From NCBI GenBank assembly GCA_020744425.1, contig JAGMUV010000020.1, positions 186,001 to 250,000 of the forward strand: a DNA stretch of 64,000 bases. Direction: 5' to 3'. The number at the start of each line of letters is the position of its first letter. Within the stretch, counting starts at the first letter, position 1. Under the pieces are notes generated by a model that saw only the letters and a program-made list of their open reading frames with translations, was not told the origin of the DNA and made no database searches. The DNA comes from Dactylonectria macrodidyma. Its lineage: Eukaryota > Ascomycota > Sordariomycetes > Hypocreales > Nectriaceae. Shown here piece after piece: positions 1 through 10,946 of the stretch. A program made the position numbers and the translations under genes.

Positions 1-978
1 TAGAGATGAGACTCCGGGACAAACCAGATTAGGATGATGAGGATCTTTGAAAGAGAAATATCAAGTCAGCTCAAGACATAGAAAGAAAAGTGGGTTGTTT
101 GGGATTACATACACCAGTGAATATAAACTCGGTCGCAATCAGAGGCTTCCACTTCGTCGGCTGGTGAATGTCGATGAGCTGAGTCGCGATTGCACTAATC
201 AGTTGTCCAACAGCGATAAATAGCTGGTAGGCGCCGATCATGAAACCACGAATCTGGAAGGGCGCGAGCTCCGAGACATAGGTGATAAGGATAGACTGAG
301 CCAGACCAACTCCAGCACGAACAAGGACGGCTGCTCCAAGCCAACTCTTCCAGTCAAACGCGGTAATTTCGGCAATAGAGCCGCCCAGAAGAATGACGAT
401 GGCACCCATCATGGCCGGTCTAGCGAGAACAAGTCAGAGAATGTCCAAACGAAGACCTGGTGTCTTTTGCCAAGTCAAAGACTTACTTTCGGCCGAAGCG
501 GTCGGCAAAATAGCCTCCGGTAAACATGCCCAGCGTCTTGGACATCTCGGCGAAACCCTGCCAGTACGAGACAACCTTGGCGCTGATGGCTGGCGCACCA
601 TCGACTGTGGTGTCCGCCATCTGGTTAATGAAAGCTTGCATGGGAATCACATTTCCTGGGATCTGTTGCTGGAACTGTGGAATGGGTCAGCTTTATTCTG
701 TCCGCGAAGGTGGCAGTGTACTCACTCCATCATTGAGAGCCGCCCAGTTCAGGATCATGCAGAAGAGCATGGCCTTCCAGAAAGTCTTACAAACGGTCCA
801 TCGTCCGAGAGCTGAGGAACAATTAGAACTTCTGTGATTAGGGAGCCTCACCATGTCACGGAAACTTACCCGCATACTTGGTCTCCAAGACCTCTTCGTC
901 GACATTTGGGCCATTTCTCGGGTGAGAAGCATCAGCCGCATGTTCAATGGCGAGTTCATTTGAATCCTTTTTTTCCAT
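1..978 (-). CDS. MFS sugar (alpha-glucoside permease-like) transporter, 5' part, cut by window edge
   Basis: Plasma-membrane hexose/disaccharide permease of the major facilitator family; the rest lies beyond base 1. Proposed exons on the minus strand: 978-870, 811-726, 674-487, 419-113 and 44-<1. All four introns begin GTAAGT, GTGAGT, GTAAGT or GTATGT, end in AG, and join codons without a frame break. The N-terminus is a hydrophilic, acidic cytoplasmic tail followed by TM1 (residues about 45-65). The loop-2/3 signature GGYFADRFGRK falls at the end of exon 3, SELAPFQIRG in exon 4, and exon 5 opens with a hydrophobic helix leading to the PES motif. The order matches maltose/alpha-glucoside permeases of filamentous fungi, though the substrate cannot be read from sequence. 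A TATA box and CreA-like sites lie just upstream. Splicing is inferred from the sequence. Confidence 0.85.
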
Positions 979-1074
979 AGTGTCAATGTTCACTGATCTG
1001 AGAAGGCAATGATGCTGGAGACTTGGAGAGTTGGTCTGGTTAGGTGTAGCATTTGCATGAGGTGGAGAGCCCCA

Positions 1075-1080
1075 TTTATA
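1075..1080 (-). promoter_or_regulatory. TATA box of the left-edge MFS gene
   Basis: TATAAA read on the minus strand, about 97 bp upstream of the ATG at 978, a usual spacing for fungal promoters. Confidence 0.5.
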
Positions 1081-1143
1081 CTCCAAGAACCACCATCCGA
1101 CCGCAATGGTGGTGTTCTCCAGGCGGTCCACAGTGTTCCGGGG

Positions 1144-1168
1144 TAACCCCATTACCCCATTACCCCAG
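1144..1168. promoter_or_regulatory. ATTACCCC tandem repeat with CreA-like sites
   Basis: Three copies of (AT)TACCCC in tandem end in CCCCAG, whose reverse complement CTGGGG fits the CreA/Mig1 consensus SYGGRG. It lies about 170-190 bp upstream of the sugar permease start. Carbon-catabolite control of the permease is inferred from position only. Confidence 0.35.
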
Positions 1169-2442
1169 AACGGGGATGGATGGTTCCAGGGAGCCGGAAG
1201 AGGAGTCAGCCCAATGGCAAAGGGCCAACTTCCCCCAGTCCGCCAGGATAAATGGACTAGACCCAACAGCGCGTTCCCGCAAGAGCAGCGGAGGCAGTTT
1301 CTCAGATGAGAATGTATCCCGCCAGGCATAAAACCCCGCAGCTAGTGGCGGTGTCGGGTGAACAGTAATTATTCATAAGACGTTGGTGTTCCGCTAGTGG
1401 CGCTATCAGATGTCACTAACCTAGTTCTAGGCATTCCGCAAGGTCTAGGGCTCTATTGTCAGTGTGCCATTTGACAAGTGGCTCTGGCCTCTGGAATCGA
1501 GAATGGGCATACCGCATTCTCACCCTCGCCCCTCATCTGTCGGGGTAAGACGACCATCCTCTTGGTGGATTGTACAAGGTAACTACCAACAACTCAATGA
1601 TTTCGCGGGTATTACCACATAATACAGCTCAGTAAGGAAGGTAACGTGCCATGAATGCACATCTCCATCTGTGCTCTCGGATTACCCGAACCCCTACCCC
1701 CAGCCGTCTCCATCCAGACTACGACGCCTCGCCCCTCCCAGCCCAGGTGATAGCTTCGGCCGACAGTGCGCCGATATGATCGCCAAGGGAGACAGCACAA
1801 CATTGCATGGTCGGGGGACAGTGCGCCGATCCAACTGTTTCCTGCTAAAACTCGTACCAGGAACACAACACCAGGACATATTCTTCGGAAGACAGTGAGC
1901 CGATCTGGGGATGACAACCTTTTCAGATTTACGCAACTAGCCCTATGATACCTGCCAACCAAACTTCCGTTGAACCATTCCCAGGGGCGAGCTGCGAACC
2001 TCTGACGCGTGAGGCGAAATTCATGACTCGGTATCGATGTCCACGACACGAGGAGAGGCATAAATGGCCTGGGCCCAAATAAGCTTATTTCTCCAGTCTA
2101 GAGTTATTTGCACAATGCTCCTCGCTTGTAGAAATAGCAGACTTCCATCATCGAATTATAAACCAAACTCAAAGGAAGTACTCTGTATGGGAGTCGGTCA
2201 AGTCTCCAGACGGAGTTGGGGCCAGGAGGGCCAGCTCAGCTGAATCGCTTGATCTGTCTTCGGCCTCAATGGCACTTCTACTCGGCCTTGTTGAACGCCC
2301 AGATCAATGCACAGCTGAGGCATTGACGCGAGATGAGCAGACCAGTATTCACCAAATATCGAGTGGCTGCGTTTATATATTTAAGAAACAGCGCGCAACA
2401 TAGTCAAAGTAGCTCAGTTGGCCGATAATTCGCATGAACTCT
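1169..2442. other. Intergenic, no gene recognised
   Basis: Distal promoter side of the left-edge permease plus downstream side of the APH-like gene. Reading frames here are short, overlap each other on both strands and show no family motif. I see no RNA gene or transposon end. Confidence 0.5.
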
Positions 2443-3169
2443 CTACGAGTTCTGCCACAGAGACATAGCAATGAAATTGACCAACTTGTCATGATAAAGC
2501 TCGGGGAAAATGTACTCTGCGTACTGTACCCAATCCTCGTCAGCAGTACGCTGGAAAAAGTTGAACATACTCCCAGTATTCTGGATACCACCCACTGTCC
2601 TCCCAATCTACGAGCCCCGTTATTTTCCCGTCCTGGATCATTATGCTCCTTGGCGTGAGGTCGCAGTGGGAGAATACAATGCGATGGTTAGTTCGCAGGC
2701 GACGTGAGAAAGCCTCCCGCACGAGCGGTGGTATATGTCCGTAGAGAGCTGATAATAGGAACTTATTGAAGGCCTTTTCGTCACGGCATGGAGGAGAGTG
2801 ATAGGTGGAAGATTGCCTTGTGTCTCGGATTTCGGCACCATCACAAGCGCCGATGAGGTGTGAGGGAGGATCCACAGATCTCATCTTTTCGACCACAAGT
2901 CGAAGCTGTTGTGTGACGTCTTTCTTCTCTTCGGCCGACATGTGGAGCCACAGCGCATCAAGACTTTGACCTTGAATGTAATCCATACGTATATGGCCTT
3001 GCCCGTCGGGCGTCGTGTACACATCACGGACATGAGGAGCTGGGACTCCAGCTTTAGCAGCGGCTTTGAGCGCCTCCGCTTCTCCCACGGCTAAATGTTT
3101 CCCTGATTTGACGACAGTGTTGTCGGGATGGAGGATAATTTTACGGTTGTAGGTTTTATGCAAAACCAC
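2443..3169 (-). pseudogene. APH-fold (aminoglycoside phosphotransferase/choline kinase-like) gene, frameshifted
   Basis: The frame from about 3169 to 2566 encodes an APH/protein-kinase-like fold: a VVKSG strand with the ATP-binding lysine, the HCDLTPR catalytic loop, then the GLVDWEDSGWYPEYWEY metal-binding and helix motif typical of a large fungal phosphotransferase-like family. Near 2555-2570 the frame breaks. The C-terminal segment (FFQRTADEDW to the stop at 2443-2445) continues in another frame, which suits a one-base insertion. The loop residue normally Asn (HCDLTPRN) is Ser here. No ATG opens the frame. A segment at 3175-3435 in a further frame may be a first exon or a second frameshifted part. 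It may be a pseudogene, or an active gene with a sequencing indel. The substrate is unknown. Confidence 0.6.
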
Positions 3170-3174
3170 ACAAC

Positions 3175-3435
3175 CTACTCATGCAGTTGAGCAAAATGGT
3201 CCGCCTGGGAATGTTGCAAGGACAAACCTGGCCCAATTTCATCTTCAGATTCCAACTCATCAGATGACCGCACTTGCCCCTTGGCCTTCCTTCTTTCTCT
3301 CAGCTTGGCGCAGAGAAGAGACTCATCTGTTTGTTTCCCACCTGTGCGTGGCAGAGCATAAGTCGGCGAAGTTGGTGGTTGCGAATCGTCCGTTACCTGA
3401 CCATTGACACTAAGTCTAATCGGGCTCGAAATCAT
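3175..3435 (-). other. Possible 5' part of the APH-like gene
   Basis: An 86-codon frame starting with ATG at 3435, rich in Ser, Glu and Asp, ends in a TAG directly before the APH-like region, in a different frame. It may be the original N-terminus separated by a one-base change or by an unrecognised intron. Assigned only from position and the lack of any other start for the downstream gene. Confidence 0.25.
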
Positions 3436-3660
3436 AGGTTAAATAGGGCTGCTTAATTGCTAGATGGAAGAGGAAGAAGGATTACAATCTTAGCTTATGC
3501 GGACTGTAGGTCTGAGCTACGGACCTGCTTGGTCTGTAGCTCCGGCCCCGGGTTACTGTACTTAGGTTTCTTTAGCTATTGACACCAGCCTAGCACGTCA
3601 TCTTGCCCCTAGGGGATTCTGTAGACATCTCTAGTAGATATCTTCATGACGGTAATAATA

Positions 3661-3690
3661 CAACAACAACAACAACGACGACGACGACAC
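3661..3690. repeat. Trinucleotide microsatellite (CAA)n(CGA)n
   Basis: About five CAA units run directly into four CGA units. It lies in non-coding sequence. Confidence 0.9.
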
Positions 3691-3699
3691 TAAGTCAAA

Positions 3700-5097
3700 G
3701 TGGGAACAGAGAGAATTGTTGCGGAATGCAAGAGGCTAAAGGGTGAGGCAAGTGCTGATGCTGGTGCTGAGACGCCAAAATGGTGGAAGAACGTTTTTCC
3801 GACAGTCCCATCAATCTCGAGCAAGGTTGGCTGAAACTAAAGTAATGTTACTGATGCTATCTTCGCAAGACCATTAACTATAACGGCGTCCAAATTACGG
3901 ATCTTAGACTAAAATTTCGCGAGGGGGCATTGTAAAATTCCAAAAGCTTCTATCAACCCCATACACGAAACAGCGAGTTTCTTCAGTCCCAGGGCGGTAC
4001 CTTACTACTAAGGTCCAGGGTAGCAAGACGACAGGTTTTTGCTTCGAGCGGTGTTCTAGTTTGATGAAAGTGTAACTTCTCGATAAATGCTCATTAAATC
4101 GGTTATTAATAACATGCGCGTGCATTTTAAGAGAAACTGGTGACCTGACGCGTTAAGTCATTGCAACAACTGAGCAGATTTTACCAGTCCAAACTATGTC
4201 ATTCTTTGAGAGAACAAAACTGTGCTTACTTGAGCCGCTTTTCTCAACTCCTTCCATACAGCTGAACTTAAGGCGCTCAATCACTGCCCGGATATGAAAA
4301 CTAAATGACACAAAAAAAAAAACTTCATCATTGGTGGCTCTGGAGCATCGGCGGCGGGCTGGTTCGGAAGCTGGAGAAGTTAGTTGCCCGGGTAAGCAAA
4401 ATGGTGCAGAGTGGAGATGTAGGTGACATGCCTCTTTAGTCTAATCCATGCATTTGTCCTTTATCCGCCTAATCGATAGACATGCACTAGCTTGAAGCTG
4501 ATAAATGGAAAAGAAATAACTGGGATACTTTGATGCCTAAAGGCAGTGGGTACATGCGTCGCCCTTTTTGTCCTTGTCCTCGCCTGCAGGGATCCTCGCT
4601 AGCTTACAAAACGAAGATGCAGCCCAGTTTGTGATATATGTCAGCATGGGTCTTTCCATGTGCGCGACTTCGTTAATGTTGTACCGACACGAACGTTTGG
4701 CTCATCCACTATCACAAAAAGGATCGATTTAGTTAAGCATCTAGAAAGGTAAGGGAAGTGCCTTATTGGAATACAATGTGATATGTGGAGCCTATGTGAT
4801 ATGCCTGATTTTCCCTCCTTGTAGCATAAGCCATATGCACGTACTCCTTTCCCCCTTGCGATATGTGAACCAGTCCCCACACTTTTCAAGGTAGGTTAAG
4901 ACACCGAGGAAATCTAGTCTTTGAACGGTGAGCTGCGTAATATGTATTGATATCGTATCTTCCTGACTAGTTACATCAATGGTCAAAACTCATCAATAGC
5001 CTGCCTAGTTCCCACAAGAACAATGTGATAGGATGTACAACAGGAGCAATTGTGGTTGAGTTGAAAGAAGGATATTCTCAACGATCGATAATACACT
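3700..5097. other. Intergenic, nothing recognised
   Basis: About 1.4 kb between the APH-like gene and the NTF2-like gene. It contains an 11-base A run at 4312-4322 and only short unrelated reading frames. No tRNA, transposon end or conserved motif seen. Confidence 0.5.
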
Positions 5098-5586
5098 CTA
5101 ATAGTTGTACAGCCTCAGGTCCGGATCCGCTTTGCTCTCACTTTCCCGAATCGCCTCTTGAAGATTGACCTGACCGAGCAGTTCTTGTTTGAACAAATGA
5201 CAAGTGATGGTCTTGATCTTGTTGTTCGCATCAAGATCATAAATGGCGCAGCACGAAATTCTGATGACGTCGCCAGGGTGGACGTGGTAGTCGTGGACTG
5301 CTTTCTGAACCTCGTTCTTGTAGAGAAAGTATGCTTCCATCTGCAGAAACACTCTTCCTCGATCACACAAGACAATGATGGGGATGACAGTCTCCTTGGC
5401 GTCGGCGTGGATTGGTCCGTAGTGTGTCTTGATGCCTTGACTGCCCATGATTTTGGGTATTTCAGGATCTGGCAGAACCATGGTCACATCCTCAGAGTAA
5501 AAAGAATGCTGCTTGGGATAGTCCGCTTTGTTGAACGCTCGCAGATAGTCGAGGAGATCTTCAAGAGGCAGATGGGGGGGAGCCAT
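5098..5586 (-). CDS. NTF2/SnoaL-like small protein
   Basis: A single uninterrupted 162-residue frame from ATG at 5586. An N-terminal helix pair (PLEDLLDYLRAFNKADY), a short HSFYSEDV motif and a run of curved beta strands ending in CHLFKQELLG fit the cone-shaped NTF2-like fold. Members of this superfamily range from polyketide cyclases and dehydratases to ligand-binding proteins, and the sequence does not tell which. No signal peptide or membrane segment, so probably cytosolic. It stands alone, more than 1 kb from its neighbours on both sides. The length suits a one-domain SnoaL-like protein. Function unknown. Confidence 0.75.
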   Translation of the reverse strand: MAPPHLPLEDLLDYLRAFNKADYPKQHSFYSEDVTMVLPDPEIPKIMGSQGIKTHYGPIHADAKETVIPIIVLCDRGRVFLQMEAYFLYKNEVQKAVHDYHVHPGDVIRISCCAIYDLDANNKIKTITCHLFKQELLGQVNLQEAIRESESKADPDLRLYNY

Positions 5587-6785
5587 GATGCTTGTGTGTA
5601 TGTCGAGTTTTGGTGAAGTGGTGCGGGTTGAGTGGTGAACTGTCTAAGATGGATGGAGTTGTCAAGAGTCGAGAGATTTGAATCATCAAGTAAATGAATG
5701 CCGCTCAACGTTCTTTTAAAAGTATAGGCGGTAGCAACGTTCTGTCAAACGTAGCCGAGATCCGGTGGGGGTGTTGGCTCGGATGATTCTCCCACTCTCC
5801 TGATGTCCAATCGCATTGTGGTGTCTCTTGAGAGTGCGATGCTGTTTGTAATCCATTCGGAAAGTGGTCGCCCGATCCGATGATCTATGCGGTACATGAT
5901 TCGGTTTTGTCAGGGAATGGTTGCGTCTCACTTGCAAGGGGGTTGCGGGGGATGAAGTGACTTGGGTGAGGGATGCGTTTGAACACTCCCAGCGTTCGGT
6001 CTGTTTTTAGACCGCAATCTAGATTTCAAATCCCCCAGAACTAGAGAGAGCCCAAGCTTTAGCTCCAAAGACACTACCGAGATTCTAACCTCTCCGGCAA
6101 GTGGTAGCAAGGTTCTCCATGCCCTCACAGGTAAGGAGCATCAGACACACGGAATCTGGGGTCAAGTCAACCGAGCCGGGGGTGACGTAGATGAGCGCCC
6201 GGCAGTCCTCAGTATCCAATCATATCGTATGTTTGAAGTTGCACCAGCGTCTTGTTGGTTGCAATGTACTCGGAAAGTGTCGGCAGCGGTCGGGATGTCA
6301 TGATGAATCTGACCAGGCATTATGAATATCTTGCCATGATTGGCCGAGAACAAAAGTACACCAAAAGTACAAGGCCTTGTCCAGATTCAGCCTGGGGTTG
6401 CGTCGTAACATGGGGGAATTGCGGGGTAGAGGCGCCGCCAACTCCTCAGTGGAGATTGAGATGAACGCGATACCTTTGGGCGATCTTGATATATGTACAG
6501 TCGGATCTTAGCGTCTGCAATAGCGTTAGCTGGCTTGTTAAATAATCGGGAAGTGGCAGTGGATTCCTGCTAAGCAAGCCATCTTCAGACAGTCGGGATG
6601 TGGCCAGGTCTTGACGAGGCGATTTTGGTCGAGTCAGGCAGTATTTGAGATGGAGGGCTGGTCGCATGGACATGGCCATATATGGGACTCTATGCCATGG
6701 CCTTGTTGTCTCTTCATCCCCCATCTTTCTTGAGAAGAATCAGTCTCATTTGTTCATCGTATAGGGGACGCTCTTGTGTTTATTG
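5587..6785. other. Intergenic with two diverged similar segments
   Basis: Upstream side shared by the NTF2-like gene (minus) and the sugar transporter (plus). Segments near 5809-5865 and 6210-6285 share TCCAATC followed about 50 bp later by CGGAAAGTG and look like an old duplication. No gene seen. Confidence 0.3.
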
Positions 6786-6800
6786 CCCCCCCCCCCCCCC
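6786..6800 (+). repeat. Homopolymer run of 15 C
   Basis: Fifteen consecutive C residues about 97-111 bp upstream of the sugar-transporter ATG, probably in the promoter or 5' leader. The complementary strand is a G run. Confidence 0.95.
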
Positions 6801-6896
6801 AATTTGTCTATCCTGGGTCTCGCATACCCATCCCTGTGGCCCAAAGTGTTGTTGAAAGCCTCTTTGTACACCACGCAATTAACTGTCGCCGGCACA

Positions 6897-8660
6897 ATGG
6901 CTAAAGAAGGCGCGGCAGTGCCTCAAGCCCAACACCAAGAGCACGCCTCTTCATCGACCGCGGAGCAACCCAACCATTACCAAAAGACAACATGGTACAT
7001 GGTCGTTTTCTCTGTAGCGGTTGGGCTCTTTGGATGGTTAGCTAACTTCGACGCCGCATTCGGCGGAATTGTCCTCTTGATGGATCCTTACAAGAAGGCC
7101 TTTGGACAATGTGTTACCACAACCGAGGCCGATGGTTCTATTTTGGAGACCTGCTCCTTGACCGCGCTCCAAAAGTCACTGATCCAACTCACCATTCTCT
7201 TCATGTCAGCTGGAAGCGTCCTCGCAGGCTTCACCGGCGAAACCATCGGCCGACGCGGGACTCTTCAGGTAGCGTCCGTCCTCATCGCTGTCGGCGCCGG
7301 TGGCATGATGGGAACCGCGGGTAGCTTCTTGAACTTTATGGTGTGCAAGTGTATTGGAGGGGTAGGCATGGGCATGGTCTATTCGGCTGCTCCTACATGG
7401 GGAACAGAATCAGTCGCGCCTCAGAAACGTGGTTTGCTCTTGAGCTTCTACAACGTTGGCTTGGCTTCTGGTAACGTTGTTGCAGCTGCGGTGAGTTTTT
7501 ATTTCTCCAGCTCTTGAACACAGCGGCACTTGATCGAAAGACTTTTGGGTTATCTCTGGGTTCTAATTGATTTGTTTGGCAGGTATGCACTGGATCATCG
7601 CACATCACTTCGAATTGGTCATGGCAGACTCCCATTTTTTGTCAAATTCCGGTGGCTTTGCTCCTCGGAGCGACTAGCGCCTTCTTCCCAGAATCACCAA
7701 GATGGTTGTTAACCCGAGGCAAGGAAGAGAAAGCCCGACTGTCGTTTGCAAAGTTCAGCCAAATGGATCCGCAGTCTGCTGAGGTCGACTGGCAGGTCGC
7801 CGAAGTTCTGCGACACATTGAGTTCGAGCAGCAACTGAACGAGGAGGCTTCTTGGAGAGATATCTTCCGGGGCCTCGACCTAAAGCGCACGCATCTGGCC
7901 GTGTTAGTCTTGCTAGGGAATGCCCTTACGGGCATTCAGTTTGTCATTCCGTACACGGCACTGTTCCTGGCTCAGATTGGTCTAAGCAACCCGTATGCAC
8001 TGAATGTGGCCATCAGCTCGTGTGGTGCGTGACCTATTTTGCATCAAGATGATTCATACCGCTGGAATGTAACTGACTTGAATAGTTCTCGCCGGCACCA
8101 TACCCGGACCGTTCCTCTGCGAATACGTTGGCAGACGCCGTTCCCTGCTCTCAGGCTACACGGTCATGGCGGCCAGCATGCTCATTTTCGCCGTCGTCTC
8201 ATCAGTGATGGGACAAGTGAACGCGATCGCTCAAAAGGTCTTGGTCGTGTTTCTGTGCATCTGGTCATTCACATTTGGTGCTACGACTGGCCCTATTGCG
8301 TGGGTGTCGTCCACCGAGATGCACTCCATCCGTCTCCGAACCATGGGTCAGTCGTATGCTGTGATGCTGTATGAGATCTTCAGCTTCGGGGCCGCGTTTT
8401 GGACACCGTACATGCTGGACACTGCGTACGGAAACATGGGCACAAATGTCGGATACTTCTACTTTGGCATCACCGCCATTGTCATTGTGCTGACGTTTTT
8501 CTTTGTTCCCGAGACGGGCAGGTTGAGTCTGGAGCAGATTGACGAGTATTTCATGCAAGGCGACGCAGCTTGGAAGACCAGCCTTGCGGAGAACAAGCGC
8601 ATCGCTGCCGAGGGGTCACTGATTGCGGTACAGGATAAGACAAGAGATGAGGACCATTGA
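6897..8660 (+). CDS. MFS sugar transporter
   Basis: Twelve-helix hexose-type permease, predicted plasma membrane. Exons 6897-7490, 7583-8024 and 8086-8660 give 536 residues. Introns are GTGAGT...GGCAG (92 nt) and GTGCGT...ATAG (61 nt, with a CTGAC branch), and both splices keep the codons. The ATG in CACAATGG context is preferred to the upstream in-frame TTG because that extension encodes a proline run from the C tract. Signatures in order: TM1 with FGWLANFDAAFGG (about residue 45), GETIGRR (loop 2/3), PTWGTESVAPQKRG, FFPESPRWLL closing the N-half, EYVGRRR in the C-half and FVPETGRLSLEQIDEYF at the C-terminal boundary. A full sugar-porter layout; the substrate is not decidable. Confidence 0.92.
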
Positions 8661-9777
8661 GTGTGTGTCTAGTTTGAATTGGCTTAGGTTGGGATGTTGA
8701 CTGCTTTAATGCGAGTCGATAGTTCCGTCAAAGGATGACGTTGGTGCACTGTAATGCTGCAGTAGCCGCGAGAAATATTGTAGTTCGAGTGCGGTGCAGA
8801 CATTTTGCGTGCTTGATTGAACTTGACAGGTTTCGGGATGTCGGCTTTTTTTGCAACCGTCTCGTATCGACTGTATCCGTATTGTTACGGCGTTCAGCGC
8901 TGCCGAGTCTCGGCAATTATTGCGCCGTCTTCGTTTACCGTCTCCTTGTCTCATTGCCTTGACTCATTGCCCTGGAGACATGAGACAAGGAAACATGTTT
9001 AATCCGAAGATGAAATCCAAAGATAAAATCAGCCGCGGCTGTGCGGAGTCGATGCTTGGCGCGCTTTCTGGCTCTCAATGGCTGCTTGCTGTAGAAAGGA
9101 AAAAGTCTGGCGATACTTCAAAGACCAAAGTCAATGGTGAAGGGCGGAGTAAGCCCAGCCTTCAAAGTCAATCCGCAAATTTCTCAGCCGTAAATTTGGT
9201 CAATTGAGTGCATCACATGGCCTACTGGGCGGATAAGGTACGCTTGTGGATGCGTGGCTGCTGATTGTCTTAAAGCCCCCGCATCAGCTTAAGCTGATGA
9301 GCCCCCCTCCATCTGCGATGATGACAGCAGTAGCAAGCAGTAGGGACAGTCTTACAGTTTTGGGGGTGGCTGATGGATATTTATGCTTACTCGTGCGTTC
9401 CTTGAGGATTCCAGAATGCGTTGTCTGCCATGCAAAATCATGAAACGCCCACGCTGTCGTGTAAGCAAATCCCACGCCATCTTCTAAGCAGCAGATCCCT
9501 CGGATGATGCGGAGGGGTTCAGATAGCAGATAACGTCGGCCAGCCTACCGGCCAAGATTGCGCCATGGGATACGATGATGGAGGTGTTCTCTTTTTTTAC
9601 TTTCTATTTTTGCGGGACAAATCATCAGTTCATGTGCTGACTTGGCCCTCTTGATTGGCTATCGTCTCTAATCCTTGCATCATGGCTCTCCTCATTGAGC
9701 TTAGGGCTGGCGCTGTGGCTTCTGTTGCTGCGCCAACATACTGGCCTGAATACGAGGTCATGCCTCTGCGCCTCCTG
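8661..9777. other. Intergenic, nothing recognised
   Basis: About 1.1 kb between the transporter stop and the TATA box of the GH16 gene. Contains only short incidental reading frames. Confidence 0.5.
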
Positions 9778-9784
9778 TATATAA
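9778..9784 (+). promoter_or_regulatory. TATA box of the GH16 gene
   Basis: TATATAA 122 bp upstream of the ATG at 9906, followed by a pyrimidine-rich leader typical of highly expressed fungal secretory genes. Confidence 0.65.
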
Positions 9785-9905
9785 CCCTCCCCTCGAATCA
9801 CGGAGCACAGCATGCAGACTTAATTCAAGACCAACCATCTAATCTATCTACATTCCTGCATTTATTGCATCTCTTGCATATTTTTGCACCTTTTTTTACC
9901 CAATA

Positions 9906-10946
9906 ATGTTCCCCAAGACCCTCTCCGCGGCTGTTCTAGCCCTTGCACCTTTGGTGTCAGCACAGACATTCACCAGCTGTAACCCACTTCTAACGAGTAC
10001 GTTCTTCACTTCTGTGTCTGTGCATTTGTTGTGGCACGATCTACGGGGGTAATACAAACTTACTATGTTACTCCTACTTCATGCCACAACTACTCTGTAC
10101 TACACAGATCATAATGCTAACGTGTAACCCTTGACAGCTTGCCCGGCTGACCCGGCATTCGGTAAGGATACTGTATCATGCGACTTCACTAAGGGATCCT
10201 GCAGCGCTTTCACCCCGCTAAGCTATAGCGGGATTGATTATAATGAGAACGGTGCCGTGTTTACTATTGACGCCCTCGGCCAAGCACCCACGATTGCTAC
10301 CGGAAAGTACATCTTTTTCGGTCGCGTTGACATCGAGGTGCAGGCAGCCCCGGGTGTTGGTATTATCACGAGTGCCGTTCTGCAATCTGATGATCTTGAC
10401 GAGGTACATTCATCCCTATTCAAATTTCCTTCGACATCCAGACACTCTCCCATACTAACAACTATTTCCCCATAACAGATTGATTGGGAGTGGATTGGAG
10501 GAGACAATGCCCAGGTCCAAAGTAACTACTTCAGCAAAGGCGACGTCTCGACGTACGACCGAGGAGCTTTCCACCCCGTGGACAACCCTACCGGTTCCTT
10601 CCATGTCTACTCCATTGAATGGACCTCCAAGGCCATCAACTGGATCATCGGGGACCAAGTCGTTAGAACTCTGACGTACGAAGAGGCCAAGGGTGGTACC
10701 GCGTTCCCTCAGTCCCCGATGCAGGTCAAGCTTGGAACCTGGGTTGCTGGCAGACCTGATGCCGCCGAGGGCACCATCATCTGGGCCGGTGGTCTCACCG
10801 ACTTCTCCCAGGGCCCTTTTGTTGGCTACTACAAGAGCATCTCCATTGTCGACTACGCGGGCAGCGACTACCCTACCACCAAGAGTGTCACCGAGTACAT
10901 CTACGGTGATCAGTCCGGCTCCTACCAGAGCATCCAAGTCGTTTGA
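9906..10946 (+). CDS. Secreted GH16 cell-wall glycosidase/transglycosylase, CRH type
   Basis: Exons 9906-9996, 10138-10403 and 10479-10946 encode 274 residues. Introns are GTACGT...GACAG (141 nt, branch GCTAACG) and GTACAT...AACAG (75 nt). A signal peptide covers about residues 1-19 (cleavage after VSA). The catalytic GH16 motif DEIDWEW spans the second splice, with Glu119 as nucleophile, Asp121, and Glu123 as acid/base. Downstream FHVYSIEWTS, INWIIGDQVVR and GTWVAGR match Crh1/Utr2-type enzymes that cross-link chitin to beta-1,6/1,3-glucan in the wall. There is no CBM18 and no Ser/Thr-rich GPI tail, so it is a short, probably freely secreted member. The exact donor and acceptor glycans are inferred from the family. 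Confidence 0.92.

Noticed and set aside
6774..6896. Upstream TTG-start extension of the sugar transporter
   Set aside because: It encodes a proline run from the C tract and lacks an ATG; the ATG at 6897 has good context and the normal N-terminal length.
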